NCBI GenBank assembly: GCA_029379385.1
Contig: CM055617.1
Span: 11,813,532 to 11,877,531, forward strand
Reading direction: 5' to 3'
Source: Quillaja saponaria
Lineage: Eukaryota; Streptophyta; Magnoliopsida; Fabales; Quillajaceae
Length of the DNA stretch: 64,000 bases
The translations under genes were made by a program, and so were the position numbers. The notes under the pieces were generated by a model, which was not told where the DNA came from, did not search any database, and worked only from the letters and a program-made list of their open reading frames with translations. Position 1 is the first letter of the stretch, and every line of letters begins with the position of its first letter. This document shows, piece after piece, positions 1 through 12,087 of this stretch.

Positions 1-3000
1 TATTCATCTAACAAAACATTGCTAGGCTGCAAATTGCAATGAACGAACCTTGTTGAAGAACCATTGTGCAGATACTCTAATGCAGACGCGACATCTATCA
101 TTATGTTCAATCTCTACAAGAAATCTAAACAATATTTTTGAGCATGCAACCACTTCTCAAGGTTCCCATTTGGCAAGAAATCCACCACAAAGGCTCTAAA
201 ATCAACATTGTTAGAATTGTTGCCAATAATTTTAATAAGATTGTGATGGAGAATGTTAGACATTGCTTTGCATTCTACATATAAACTCTTTGAGGCATCC
301 TCCAAGTGAAAACTAAATATTTTGATAGCTACTAAAGATCCACTCGAAAGTATCCCATTGCAAACAGAACCAAAACTTCCCTTACCTAAAAAATTACTCT
401 CATCAAAGTCGTTTGTTGCCTGTAAAAGCTCAAAGTAACAAATCTTTCTTGGTACTCCTATAGTTGATAACTCTGTTTCTGCTGCATTTCCATGCTTTTT
501 CCTCTTGTATCCCAAAATGATCAAGCATGTCAATAGAAGAATAGTTAACACAATTATGGGCAATATTAATTTCAACACAATCAACTTTTTAGGTGACCTC
601 TGGTTGGTTTTCTTGATAACATATGGTGGTACTTTCAAGTTCGATCTACCACTTAGTGCATCATTCATCACGAAAGATTTTTCCAAAAGGTCTACCACTG
701 GGGATCTCTCCTTGTAACGTATTGTATGAGACATTGAGAAACTTCAATCAATAAGTAATTCAATTGCCTGATAGAGTATTATGCAAGTCCATAAACTCCA
801 AGGTCTGCAAGCTACCAATCGCACTTGGAATGTTCTCTGAGATTTTATTTCAAGATAGATCGAACTTTGTTAGAGCCCTCAAATTCTTTATCTCCTTTGG
901 TAAAAATCCATTAAAATTATTGGATGACAGGTTTAACTCCACTATACTCCATAATGTAGATGGTATTGTAGAGGTTAAATTGTTGACGTCCAAATAAAGA
1001 AACCTCAGAGATATAAGATTCCCCAAACATGGTGGCAACAACCCATAAAGCTGATTGTTACTTAAACTCAACTCACCCAAGTTTTTCATCTGACAGAACT
1101 CGCCAGGAATGGGAATATTTAATTTGTTCCCTTCAAGGTAAAGTAATTGCAGATTTTTGTAGCGCCTTCACTGTAGTAGGAATTGATCCTCTGAAGTTGT
1201 TGTTAGCAAGTGCTATGATAATCAAGCTACTTAAATTTCCAACTCCTTGTGGAATACTTTCTGTAATTTCACAATTTGACATGCATAATTTTTGAAGAGA
1301 ATAAGAGAAATTTCAAACAAAATTTGGAACTTTACTATGCAAGGGATTTCCTGATAAATTCAGAACACTCAGTTGTTTACAGTTGGAAATAGAGGAGATA
1401 AAGTTGGTGCCTAGAGTGAAATTGTTTCCTTCTAACTTGAGATACTGAAGGCTTTTTGAATTCCCAAGTGAGTTTGGTATAACTCCTGAGAATAAATTGT
1501 CGTTCAACTCCAGATAAATGAGCTCAAAGGCATTGGAAATACATTTTAGAATCTCTCCACTCAGTCTATTACTAGACAGGTAGATTTTCCCAGTGTTAAC
1601 TTGGTTGTGGACTGTATTTGATGAAATAATTCCCGACCATTGAGTTTGTTTACAGCCACTTCACTTAAAGAGTATAACTCCTTTTTTTTCCTAAGTTAAA
1701 GCCGTCATAATATGCATGGTACTTCAAAACAATTTCTTTCTTTTCTATAAGCGAAAAACTATATGAACGTTGAGCAAAAGAAAATCTGTAACCTGGCAAC
1801 AATATTATAACTAGCAGGGATTTGCATATAAGTCATCCAAATAGAAGATTAGTTATTACCTTCCAGGTTGTTCTGAGCAATAACCAACATTTGTAGCACG
1901 TTGAGTTTCCAATTTCTCTTGGTATGTATCCGCTGAATTTATTATTTGCCAATATAATATTTTTGTGCTCTTCGCATTGAGACCAACCTGTTGGCAGCTT
2001 GCGAAATGATTCATTGTTACGAAGTGCAAGGAATTCAAGTTTTGGAAGATTATGACAGACATCCGATGGGAGAATACTCATAAGATTGTTTATGACCAGA
2101 TCAACCTGTTTCAATGCCTAGTTTTTGAAGATGGTAAACGGTATAAAACCCGAAAGTTTATTTCTTTTTCCAAGTATATTATTTCAAGTTGTGGAAGATC
2201 ACCAATCTCTTTTGGAATGTTTCATGAGAGATGAATTAAAGAGTTTGAGAGAGGGAGTGACGGAAAGAGAGTGGTGAGAGACAAAAAGTTATGTTTTCTT
2301 TTCCCAACCCATCATAATTTTCCTTTCTTCTTATTTATTTATTTACCGGTCAGGTGTGCCCAGGTCCATTTACGCAAATCTTGACTCTCTCATCTGGTTA
2401 AAGACAAGTCATCTATGCCGAGACTATAATAATTTTATTTTTACAGTTTCCCTAAAGAGATTCAAATCTAGTAAGTCAATAAAATAACTACATATTCTTG
2501 ACTGCCAAGTCAACATCTTAAAATTTCATACTTAAATATAATAGATATCATTTCATCTATTTTAGACTATAACAATTATAATTGATGAATTGTTTACCTT
2601 TAATACTAATATAATTTTTTTAAAAACACATGCATATCCATAGTCATAGATGTGTCCCCAGTTTTATGATTATTTAGATACAAAAAAAAAAAAATTAATA
2701 ATAATAATTCATGCTTATGTAAATGAAAAAAAAAAAAACTGTTGATATGTACCTCCAGAATAATACTAAATAAGTAATTTTTAGTTAAGCTAATAATTTG
2801 AAGCTACATGCATGAGATTATAAATTGCTTAAAGTTTGGTGCTGAAAGACAATTGATATTATTTCTTAAGACCTTAAATCGGAAATCTACCAATCATGTC
2901 AAGTGGAAAAGTAGAGTAAAATTTCTCCATTGTGGTGGTGAATACTGGATTGGATGCCAATGATGAATATCTAAACGAAAAGAAAAATACTAAGTTTTGG

Positions 3001-3095
3001 AAGTCTGATATAGAAAATTAATGAGACAAGAATAATATCAAATAAGTAGTTATAGGAAAAGTTGATCGACTGAACTGACGTGAGGTTGTCAATTA
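1..3095 (-). pseudogene. LRR-XII receptor-like kinase, decayed tandem copy 1 (cut by window edge)
   Basis: This is a relic of a plasma-membrane leucine-rich-repeat receptor kinase of the EFR/Xa21-like class. The 114-734 stretch encodes the end of the LRRs, a membrane segment followed by basic residues, and the first kinase lobe with the loop GKGSFGSV and VAIKIF. A TAG stop at 114-116 replaces an Arg codon present in copy 2. Beyond it the reading continues to the catalytic loop, which reads HCNLQPSN instead of HCDLKPSN, so the catalytic Asp and Lys are lost. LRR pieces lie at 850-1089, 1313-1507 and 1833-2226. Compared with copy 2, about 150 bp around the exon 2 acceptor (junction near 2226) and about 300 bp at the start of exon 3 (junction near 1650) are deleted. 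Homology to exon 1 stops near 3095, so signal peptide and N-terminal LRRs are missing. Clearly non-functional; the kinase end is outside the window. Confidence 0.9.
2345..2470. repeat. Dispersed repeat family R1, copy 1
   Basis: A segment of about 125 bp starting near GGTCAGGTGTGCCCAGG and ending near GATTCAAATC. Recognisably related copies occur at 9231-9370, 36668-36815 and 59577-59715, sharing the order GTCAxGTG, ACTAAT or TTGACT, AAGxCAAGT, GGGACTATA and a GATTCAAAC-like end. This copy lies in what was intron 1 of the kinase pseudogene, so it predates the tandem duplication. It looks like a SINE or other short dispersed element, but no clear target duplication is visible. Confidence 0.5.
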
Positions 3096-3301
3096 AATGA
3101 AATAAGATATCAATCAATTAAAATAGAATATGTAAGATGTCATTAAGAAAAGTAAATTAATAATTTTTTCAGTTAAGAGAATGGTACTGCTGGCCAGCTT
3201 AGTAATCCATACTACTCACACATCAGCTAATATGTCATATGTTTTTTAACTAAAAAAAAAAAAACTAATAAGGTTGATGGGATTAAAACCTTACACAAAT
3301 T

Positions 3302-3429
3302 AAATACTATAAGATATCGATAACCATTTTAAGCTCATTATTTTAGTAAATTAACTCAACAAACAAAATACTATAAGATATCGATAACCATTTTAAGCTC
3401 ATTATTTTAGTAAATTAACTCAACAAACA
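3302..3429. repeat. 64-bp direct tandem duplication, two units
   Basis: The segment 3302-3365 is repeated almost perfectly at 3366-3429; both contain ACTATAAGATATCGATAACC. It lies in non-coding DNA just upstream of the truncated end of kinase copy 1. Near identity suggests a recent duplication or slippage. Confidence 0.9.
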
Positions 3430-3480
3430 GATAGTCATGTAACGAATCTTACAAGAAAAAATAAAATTCAAAACAATCAA

Positions 3481-3501
3481 TAATAATAATAATAATAATA
3501 A
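3481..3501. repeat. (TAA)7 microsatellite
   Basis: Seven TAA units in AT-rich intergenic DNA; an (AT)n run follows near 3610-3622. No gene seen from 3,430 to 4,120. Confidence 0.9.
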
Positions 3502-4123
3502 CTCTCATAAATTTCATTATTATAATTTGATCTTTTAACCCTACAATTAAAATCCAAAATAAATAAATAATTTGAAATTTTATTTCTTACAAAAATTTAA
3601 TCAATATAAATATATATATATATAATACAACACAAAAATATATAAAATCAAATAATGAAAACTAAATCAACAATATTGTTACAAATATTATATTGTTAAA
3701 TTAAAAGAATTGTAATTTTATAAAATCTTAAATAAAATTTAATTTAAAATAAACTAATATATGCATCACATAAAGATCGGCTACCTAGCTAGCTCTTTAT
3801 AATTCTCAACATACAAAACAATATTATACGTCTTCGTGCAAGTATGCAACAATCTATAGACGTTTACTCTACATATACTAAATGAAAATGAAACTTCTTT
3901 TCAGTTGAATGAAGTTGTTTATGATAATTACCAAAGAAATCAATTATTTGGAAAATAAGACAAAGCTGTATTTCATGATTTTTTAAATTGGACATCTTTG
4001 GTTAAAAATTGATGAGGAGATGAGGTTTTTTTTTTTTTCTTTTTTCACCTAAAGTAAGGGAGATGACACTGAAGTCTATATACTTTTCATTATTTAATTT
4101 TTTGTTGAAACTAGTAGGATAAA

Positions 4124-4466
4124 AGGACAATTGTGTATTGAGATAATTTTAAATGAATAAGAGAAAGTCTCTATTTATAAGCTAGAGATGTCTATAGTGA
4201 ACCTAGACTAAGTATCAACCAAATACATAATAGGCAATTACATATGATTACAAGCCTAATTTACTAGTCATGGGCCGTTGACCCATGATTTATTCTATCA
4301 ATCATCTCCATTATGTCTATAAATTAGACTTGTAATTATATATAATTGTCTATTATGTATTTGGTTGATATTTAGTCTAGGTTCACTATGTTAGGTAAAT
4401 ATCTCTATCTTATAAATAGAGGTTCTCTCTTGTACATTTGAAATTATCTCAATATACAATTCTCCT
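4124..4466. mobile_element. Two inverted copia-type LTR fragments forming a palindrome
   Basis: About 145 bp at 4124-4270 is repeated in inverted orientation at 4316-4466, with a loop of about 45 bp. Both arms carry TGAGATAATTT, CTCTATTTATAA and GTGAACCTAGACTAA. The plus-strand arm ends in CTTTCA and is followed by a primer-binding-site-like sequence, which marks it as the 3' end of a copia-class LTR. It resembles the LTRs of the small element at 41,068-41,981 (CTAGGTTCAxTATGxTAGGT). The other arm is the same LTR reversed. Either two insertions or a foldback rearrangement made this. Confidence 0.65.
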
Positions 4467-4477
4467 TTCATTCCACT

Positions 4478-4490
4478 TGGTATTAGAGCT
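4478..4490 (+). promoter_or_regulatory. Primer-binding-site relic of a copia-type element
   Basis: TGGTATTAGAGCT follows the LTR end at 4466. It matches, with one change, the TGGTATCAGAGC complement of initiator tRNA-Met used by most plant copia elements. No gag or pol follows, so only the 5' end of the element survives. Confidence 0.65.
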
Positions 4491-4670
4491 AGACCCCTGA
4501 CTGCTTGGTTGCCCTATTACGTCGGCCCATGATTGCTAGGCTTGCTAGGCTTTACCTCACAACTCTAAATCTTCACTTTCCACGTGAGCGGGATCAGGTA
4601 TGATGGGGTTTCAAGTGGTTCATTTTAAAAATTGGGAAGGTTTCGGTACTGTTAGACAAAAAAAAAAAAA

Positions 4671-5145
4671 AGTTCTTTGATGATGTTTTATAAACCATAG
4701 GTGTAATTATTTAGTGATCAATTATGTTCAAATAGTCTGTATGTTGCAATACTTTTAGGCTAGCTCTTCCAATGTAATAAGTAGTATTTAATTAAGAAAT
4801 AAATATTCGATTTCGATTTGTTATGTTGAATTCTAAGACACTATTAGCACACGCCTCTAATCCTATTAAAAAAAAAGTTCTTTGATGATGTTGTTGCGTG
4901 TTCTCCACCGTATTCCTAGCACTTCCTATGTATAAGTAGTATTTAAGAAATAAATATTTGATTTCGATTTGTTATATTGAATTCTAAGACACTATTAACA
5001 CACGCCTCAAATCCTATTATTATTATTATTTTTTTTAAAAGTTCTTTGATTATGTTGTTGTGTGTTCTCCACCTATATTGCTAGCGCTTCCTATGTATAA
5101 GTAGTATTTAAGAAATAAATATTCGATTTCGATTTCTAATTTTTT
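4671..5145. repeat. Imperfect tandem repeat, three units of about 110-200 bp
   Basis: Three units begin with AGTTCTTTGATxATGTT (near 4671, 4876 and 5039). They share TAAGTAGTATTTAA and ATTCGATTTCGATTT, and the first two end in ACTATTAxCACACGCCTC. The first unit is longer and most diverged. No coding potential was seen here or in 5,146-5,789. Confidence 0.75.
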
Positions 5146-6144
5146 TTCCCCTTCTCGTTAAAGTGTGATAGTACTATTTTTCTTGAAGATAGTATGTTGT
5201 GAGCTTCTTCTAGATTTGAATGCAAGTTAGATGAACTTCATTAGGAGGGAATGAATTACTTACAAGTCCTAATCATCAGGTGGAGTCGTACTCTTCACTG
5301 TTTCAGTTTGGGTTTATAACGATTAAGTCACATTTTTTATTTGGTTTGTGTTTACCAGCTTAAAACAACGTGTAGTTCTTTCTCCTATCATACTTGTACA
5401 TCTCATGTGAAAATAAGATTTAATCTAGTCTTTGGGACGACAAAAACACATTTTATCACTTGAAAAAACCGACACATTCGTTAAGTTATATATTTTATCT
5501 CGATTGAACAAAGCTTTTGATTAAATGCTATTCATGATGAGATGCACCAAACATAAAGGTTTTTATTAATGGAGATGTTGACTATATGAAAGCTATTGTT
5601 TTTACAAACTACCAACACATAAGTCTAAACCTCACATAAACAAAATAGTTTAACACTTCAACCTGGGCAAGTATGTCAAATATATTACTAGATGTAGAGG
5701 ACATTAAATTATATATAGCATTAACTATCCATATAAAACTAAGAAAGATCTGAATGTTGAACTAATTGTTCGAAAAATTGAATACTCGATCAACGTCCAA
5801 TAGTGGTGGCCATGAACTTGATTTTGATATTGTTCAAGGCTGCTAACACACCTTCCATATTGATTCTCTCCTCAGGCAACGCGTCACAGCAATTCAAGGT
5901 TAATTCCATCAATGAAGATATACAAATTACTTTTACAGTAATATGTTGTTCTTCTCCACTCAACAAATTGGAATCCATAATTTGAATTGTTGCATGCGGC
6001 ACAGACTCGTTTACCCAACTCTTCATGCTTAAACCCCAACGAACATGTCATCTGTTGGTTTCTTTCTTGTAAACGTTTCCATTAACATAATGCCATAGCT
6101 GTACACATCCCCTTTTGTGGACACAATTCCTCTTGATCCATACT

Positions 6145-6244
6145 CTGCATAGTCATAATACATGATATATATATACATGTATATATATAAAGTATAAGAA
6201 AAAGAGTTCTTTAATGTACTTGATTTATGTTATGTGATAAGTAC
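6145..6244 (-). other. Intron 3 of kinase copy 2, inside the kinase domain
   Basis: A 100-bp intron with donor G|GTACTTATC at 6244 and acceptor ATGCAG at 6145. It splits the Glu codon of the APE motif, the usual position of the kinase intron in LRR-XII genes. Confidence 0.8.
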
Positions 6245-8158
6245 CTGGTGCTATATACCCGAGTGTAGCCAAGGTGTTGGTATGTGTTTAGATTGCCCAT
6301 CGTGTAAAAGTTTGGCAATGCCAAAATCAGAAACATGAGCAACCATATCTTCATCCAACAAAACATTGCTAGGCTTCAAATCACAGTGACCCAACCTTGT
6401 TGAAGAACCATTGTGGAGATACTCTAATGCAGATGCGACATCTATCATTATGTTTAATCTCCGCAAGAAATCTAAACAATAGTTGTGAGCATACAACCAC
6501 TTCTCAAGGCTCCCATTTTGCATGAACTCCATCACCAAGGCTCTAAAATCAACATTGTTAGAACAGCTGCTAATAATTTTAATGAGATTTCGATGGCGAA
6601 TGTTATGCATTGCTTCACATTCTAGATCAAAACTCCTTGAGGCATCCTCCAAGTGAAAATTAAATACTTTGACAGCGACTGAAGATCCACTCGAAAGTAT
6701 CCCTTTGAAGATAGAACCAAAACTTGCCTTACCTAGAAAATTCCTCTCATGAAAGTTGTTTGTTGCCTGTAAAAGCTCATAGTAAGAAATCCTTCTCGGC
6801 ACTCCAATAGTTGATAACTCAGTTTCCGCTGAATCACCATGCTTTTTCTTCTTGTATCGGAAAATGATCAAGCATGTCAGTAGAAGGGTAGTTAACACAA
6901 TTATGGGCAATATGAATTTCAACATAGTCAACTTTTTAGGTGACCTATGGTAGGCTTTCTTGATAACACATGGTGGAACTTTCAAGTTCGATCTACCACA
7001 TAGTGCATCATTCATCACAAAAGATTCGGCTGTGAAATTTACAAAAAGTCCACCACTGGGGATCTCTCCTTGTAATCTATTGTATGAGACATTGAGATAC
7101 CTCAAATCAATAAGTAATTCCATTGACTTTGGAATCATGCCAGTTAGAGTATTATGTGACAAGTCCAAATATTGCCAAGGTCTGCAAGCTACCAATTGCA
7201 CTAGGAATGTTCCCTGAGATTTTGTTCCAAGACAAATTGAACATTGTTAAAGCCCTCAAATTCTTTATTTCCTGTGGCAGAAATCCATTGAAATCATTGG
7301 AGGCTAGGTCTAACTCCAATATATCTTTGAGACTCCATAATGCAGACGGTATTGTAGAGGTTAAATTGTTAACGTCCAAGTAAAGATTCCTTAGATATGT
7401 AAGATTCCCCAAACATGGTGGCAACAACCCATAAAGTTGATTGTTACTTAAACTCAACCATCCCAATTTTTTCATCTGACAAAACTCTTCGGGAATGGAA
7501 GTGTTTAATATGTTCCCTTCAAGAAAAAGTCCTTGGCGATTCTGTAGCTCATTCACTGTATTAGGAATTGATCCTTTTAATTTGTTGTCATCAAGTGCTA
7601 ATATAATCAAGCTACTTAAATTTCCAATTCCTTGTGGAATATTCCTGTAATTTCACAATTTGACATGTATAATTTTTGAAGAGAAGTCAAATTTCCGAAC
7701 TGAATTTGGAAGGTTACTGCGCAAAGGATTTCCAGATAAAGCCATAACTCTCAGTTGTGTACAGTTGAAAATAGAAGAGAGAAAGCTCATGTCTAAAGTG
7801 AAATAATTACTATGTAACCCGAGAGACTGAAGGTTTTTTAAATTCCCAAGTGAGTTTGGTATAACTCCTGAGAATAAATTGTTGCTGAAATGCACAGTAA
7901 CGAGCTCAGAGGCATTGGAAATACATTTTGGAATCTCTCCACTCAGTCTATTACTAACGAAGTAGATTTCTTCAATGTTAACTAGGCTATAACCTATATT
8001 TGATGGAATAATACCGGACAAGGAATTAAATGACAAGTATAATAGTTTCATCGTTGTGATGTTGAAGAGATTTTGAGGTATCGATCCAGTTAGACGGTTA
8101 CTTCCCAACTCTAGCATCTCGAGGTTGGGTAGATTACCTATTTCCCAGGGTATAGAAC

Positions 8159-8585
8159 CTGCATCATCAGAATTTCATTTACATTTCTGTAAGAGCACAT
8201 AACCAAGATATGTATTCATATATCAATACTATACAAGAACAAGATTTGATTGTATAACTTGTAAGAAGCACTTGATTTTAAAACGAGATTGTAAATAGAA
8301 ATTATAAAATAAATAAATAAATAAAACATTTACTGCCACTTCACTTGAAGAGTATTACTCCTTTTTTTATTCTTTTTTTTTTTTTCAGAAGTTGTAGTTG
8401 AGTGGTATTAGAACCTGTCATAATATGCACGGTACTTCAAAATAATTTATTTCTTATCTATTGGCAAAAAACTATATGAATGTTGGGCAAAATAAAATCT
8501 ATATAAAATAGCAGCGAGTAACAAATATTATCACTAGTAGGGATTGGCATATAATTAGTCATCCCTAGATAAGATTAGTCATTAC
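8159..8585 (-). other. Intron 2 of kinase copy 2
   Basis: The donor is G|GTAATGAC at 8585 and the acceptor GATGATGCAG at 8159, again between LRR units. The donor is also kept in copy 1 (near 1,860), but copy 1 has lost the acceptor. Confidence 0.8.
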
Positions 8586-8948
8586 CTTTCAGGCTGTTCT
8601 GATGAAGACACAACTCCTGAAGCAACGTTGAGTTTCCAATGTCTCTTGGTATGTATCCGCTCAATTTATTATATTCCAATGAAATACTTTTGAGCTCTTT
8701 GCATTGAGACCATCCTGTTGGTAGCTGACCAAATAATTCATTCAGTTGAAGCGAAAGTAATTCAAGTTTTGGAAGATTATGACACATATCCGATGGGAGA
8801 CTGCCCATAAGATTGTTTCTGCCAAGACCAAGCTGTTGCAATGCCGAGTTGTTGAAGATGGTAAACGGTATAAAACTCGAAAGTTGATTACTTCCCAAGT
8901 TTATGACTTCAAGTTGTGGAAGATCGCCAATATCTTTTGGAATGTTTC

Positions 8949-9619
8949 CTGAATTAATTGTTTTGGAAAAGAAATGATAAATCTACTAACAACATGCATG
9001 TAGTATTGATCATTTTTAAATGTCACTCACAACAAGTTAATTAATTAAAACTAAATAATCATAAAGTAATAAATATAATCATAGAGTCATTTCTAAGTTG
9101 GTTTTTTGAGAGATGGGTTAAAGAGTTTGAGAGAGGGAGTGACGTAAAGAGAGGAGTGAGACAAATAGTTCCACTTTCTTTTCCCAACCCATCACAAATT
9201 TTTTATTTTTTATTGTTTTCATTTTTTATTGATCAGGTATGTCTGGGTCAACTTAAATACACATTGACTAATCACTTCTCCAATTCGGTCAAAGACAAGT
9301 CAATCACACGGGGACTATAAGGATTTTACTTTTGATGGCCTGGCCTCCCTCACTAAGGAGATTCAAACGTAGAAAACATGCATGCATGAGAGAAGAAATT
9401 GTTTAAAATATGGTGTTGAATGACAATTGATATTATTTATATAAGACCTGAAAACGGAAATCTACCAATCATTTTAAGTGGAAAAGTAAAGTAAAATTTA
9501 TCCATTGTGGTGGTGAATACTGGATTGGATAGATGCCAATGATAAATATTTAAACGAAAAGAAAAACACTAAAGTTTTGGAAGTCTGAGATAGAAAATTA
9601 ATGTGATCTAGAATAATAC
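8949..9619 (-). other. Intron 1 of kinase copy 2
   Basis: The donor is G|GTATTATTC at 9619 and the acceptor TTAATTCAG at 8949. The junction falls inside an LRR, between NNYLFG and GNIPKDIG. It holds copy 2 of repeat R1. A segment near 9,500-9,535 resembles the 5' untranslated leader just upstream of the start codon (GTGGTGGTGA..ATTGGATAGATG), suggesting a small internal duplication. Confidence 0.8.
9231..9370. repeat. Dispersed repeat family R1, copy 2
   Basis: Same family as 2345-2470 and at the equivalent place in intron 1 of kinase copy 2. Contains GATCAGGTATGTCTGGG and GGGGACTATAAGGATTTTAC. Confidence 0.5.
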
Positions 9620-10393
9620 CAAATAAGTAGTTATTGGAAAAGCTGATCAACTGAAGTGATGTGAGGTTGGCAATTGTTGAAGGAATGATGACTGAGAGAC
9701 GATTGTGTGACATTCTTAAAATCTTTAAATTTGAGAATCTACCGATCTCAGCTGGAATTGTCCCTCCAATAGAATTGTTTGCCAAATCCAATATCACGAG
9801 ACTTGACATGTTAATTGGAAATCGCCGGCTAAAAGCATTAATATTATTCGAACGAAGAATTAAGTATTGAAGTTTGGGTAATTCTCCTAGTATCCAAGTT
9901 GGAATTTCTCCACCAAACATATTGTAACTAACATTAACCAACTTCAATCGTTGTAACATGGCTACATTTGGAAAATGACCATGAAACTTGTTATTACTAA
10001 TATCAAGATCAAGAAGAAACGAGAGATTTCCCAATTGTGGAGGCACGGTACTAATAAGATTCATATTAGAAAGTGTCAAAGCTGTGACCCGTCGATGACG
10101 GGTGCCACATGTGACACCAATCCAAGTACAGAATGATGAATTGTTGGTCCAATTTCGAGCCAAGAGATTGTGCGGGTTCTCTAATGAAGTAGAGGACTTG
10201 AGGGCAAGGAGTGCATTTTTATCAGTGGTAAAGTTGGTCATGCTCATAGATAATAAGAAGCTAGTGAGGAAGAGTAGTGACAATGTCAACAAAGGAAAAG
10301 GAATGCAAAATATCTTCATTTGTGGTGGTGAGATTGGATAGATGTGTATGGGTAATCAGCAAATGATGCAAATAGGTGGGGGAAGCTAACTAG

Positions 10394-10401
10394 TATTTAT
10401 A
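10394..10401 (-). promoter_or_regulatory. TATA box of kinase copy 2
   Basis: On the minus strand the sequence reads TATAAATA, about 75 bp upstream of the start codon at 10319-10317. That is a normal plant TATA-to-ATG distance, placing transcription start near 10,365. Confidence 0.6.
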
Positions 10402-10719
10402 AAAGGAAGGCTTGAGTGAATGCGTGGCTCATGACTTTTGTAACAGAGATTTAAGGAGTTTCCATTGTCATTGCTTTCATACCTTCGCCTGGGTGATATT
10501 AGCCGGTCTCTTGCGCCATATTGGGCCAATATTAATGGCTCCTGTGGGCCTACTTAACAGCCACAAAAGTGCTTGATAATGATTATGAATTAACTCATAA
10601 TTTTTTTCGAGAATATACCATGTAATTCACAAATTTTATGATTTATCATGAATAATTATTTTTTTATTTTAAAAAACTATATCTATTTTTTTTTTCTTAG
10701 AAATTAAGATTCAGACTTA

Positions 10720-10765
10720 GGCTGAGTTTGATAATACTTTTCAAAAAATTCTGTAACTGTTTAAA
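10720..10765. mobile_element. One end of a Tourist-like MITE
   Basis: GGCTGAGTTTGATAATACTT, preceded by TTA, matches the terminal repeat of the complete MITE at 13242-13648. No partner end was found nearby, so it is a truncated copy. The remainder of 10,770-11,650 is A- and T-run-rich with no gene seen. Confidence 0.4.
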
Positions 10766-11654
10766 AATCACAACACATGAAGTGAGTTTGGTTTAATTTT
10801 GAGGGTTTAAGATGTTGGTTTGTTTCAATTTATATTTTTGGTGTTGTCTAGATGGTCTTAAAAATTGTTGTTTGAGATGCTATTTTTTTGTTTGGTATAT
10901 AATTACAAAAAAGACATCTATGAATAATATTATAAAATTATTAAAGTAGTGACAAAAATTAAAAAGAAAAAAAATACCACCAAGAGCATTTTTGTCCACT
11001 TGGTCAAATTTTTTTTTTAAAAAAAAAAAAAAGAAAAAGAAAAAAAAAAAAAAAGAAAAGAAAGAAAGAAACCTTATGTGGCTGTTGTATACAATTTATC
11101 AAAAAAAAAATTTATTATTATTATATTTTTGTTAATAAAAATATTTCTTGTGATATATTTGCTTCTCAAACGGCAAGGATAAAACATCACCAGATATTAC
11201 TTTTTGATTGTTTTTTTAAAAGTTTGTACCGTTGGTTTGCTGTTTGAAATGGCAAAACGGGCAAAAAAATCATTTCATTAGTTGTATATTTTTCACAATT
11301 ACACTTTTACACATGTGAAAATCATGACCAATTTTTTGAAAGTCATAACATTATTAAATTCAGGCTAATTAAATTACAGTTGATGGTGAATTTTTTATTC
11401 AGAGAATCAATAAAAGCTGATTGTTGATTTTTTTATTTCGTTGGTGACTCATTAAAGGGGGGATTACGCAGTGCCATGACCGGGTTAAGTTCCTGAATCT
11501 TTCTTGTTCCTTTTTTCTTCATCTGTCATATGTTTACCCCTTTCATGGGTTATTGAAGACTTGCTCAAGGCGTTCGTTCACTTTTGTTAGTTTTCTCGGA
11601 GAGATTAGTTGGTTTAGGATTTAAGAGAGACAAATATATGTTTAATGTAATAAA

Positions 11655-12087
11655 TTTTACATTTTTGGTCCATATAATTTCAATCAAAATTCATGTAGTT
11701 TTAGTCTTTCAATTTGTTGTAAGTTACACTATTTTTTCAATTGAGTTAATACTATCACGTTCTACCTAAATTAAAATTTGAAGTAGGATAAAAAATGATG
11801 TGATTGATGACATGATTGATTGGTAAATAAAATATTGTCTCGTGATTTTCATAAAAATTAAAATAATTTAATAGGCAAATAATAAGAAACACATATAATA
11901 GGCAAATGATTTTTAATAGGTAAATAAATTTAAAATTATACAAAATCGTATCAATTTTTATTTGTTAATTAGCCTAAGAATCCAATTGAAATAATTTTAT
12001 AATTAAAATGACCAAATTACCGTAAACTAAAAGATAGAGACTAAACTGAATTCTAAGTCAAATGATAGAGACCAATAATGTAAAAAG
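11655..12087. mobile_element. Possible foldback/MITE element with imperfect inverted ends
   Basis: The left end TTTTACATTTTTGGTCC is mirrored by GACCAATAATGTAAAA at the right end, and matching runs continue inward (ATTCA, TTTAGTCT, TTCAATTG). Arms are diverged and no target duplication is clear. No coding potential. 12,088-13,241 shows no gene or clear repeat. Confidence 0.4.

Larger units (their letters stand above)
5790..10319 (-). pseudogene. LRR-XII receptor-like kinase, nearly complete copy 2 with frameshifts
   Basis: This encodes a cell-surface immune-type receptor: signal peptide (first 25 residues), LRR N-terminal cap (WIGVTC), about 20 LRRs, a membrane helix, and a non-RD kinase with catalytic loop HCDLKPSN and DFG. 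Four exons can be read: 10319-9620, 8948-8586, 8158-6245 and 6144-5790. All introns are GT-AG and codons join correctly (G|GA, G|GT, G|AG in APE). Spliced length is about 3,330 nt, about 1,110 residues, usual for the family. Single-base indels break it: a compensating pair near 7,655-7,720 exposing a TGA at 7653-7655, one extra base near 7,170, one missing base near 6,287, one near 6,034. The glycine loop reads GKASFGS (Gly to Ala). Likely a pseudogene; several indels sit in short base runs, so assembly error is possible. TATA box and start context are present. Confidence 0.9.
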
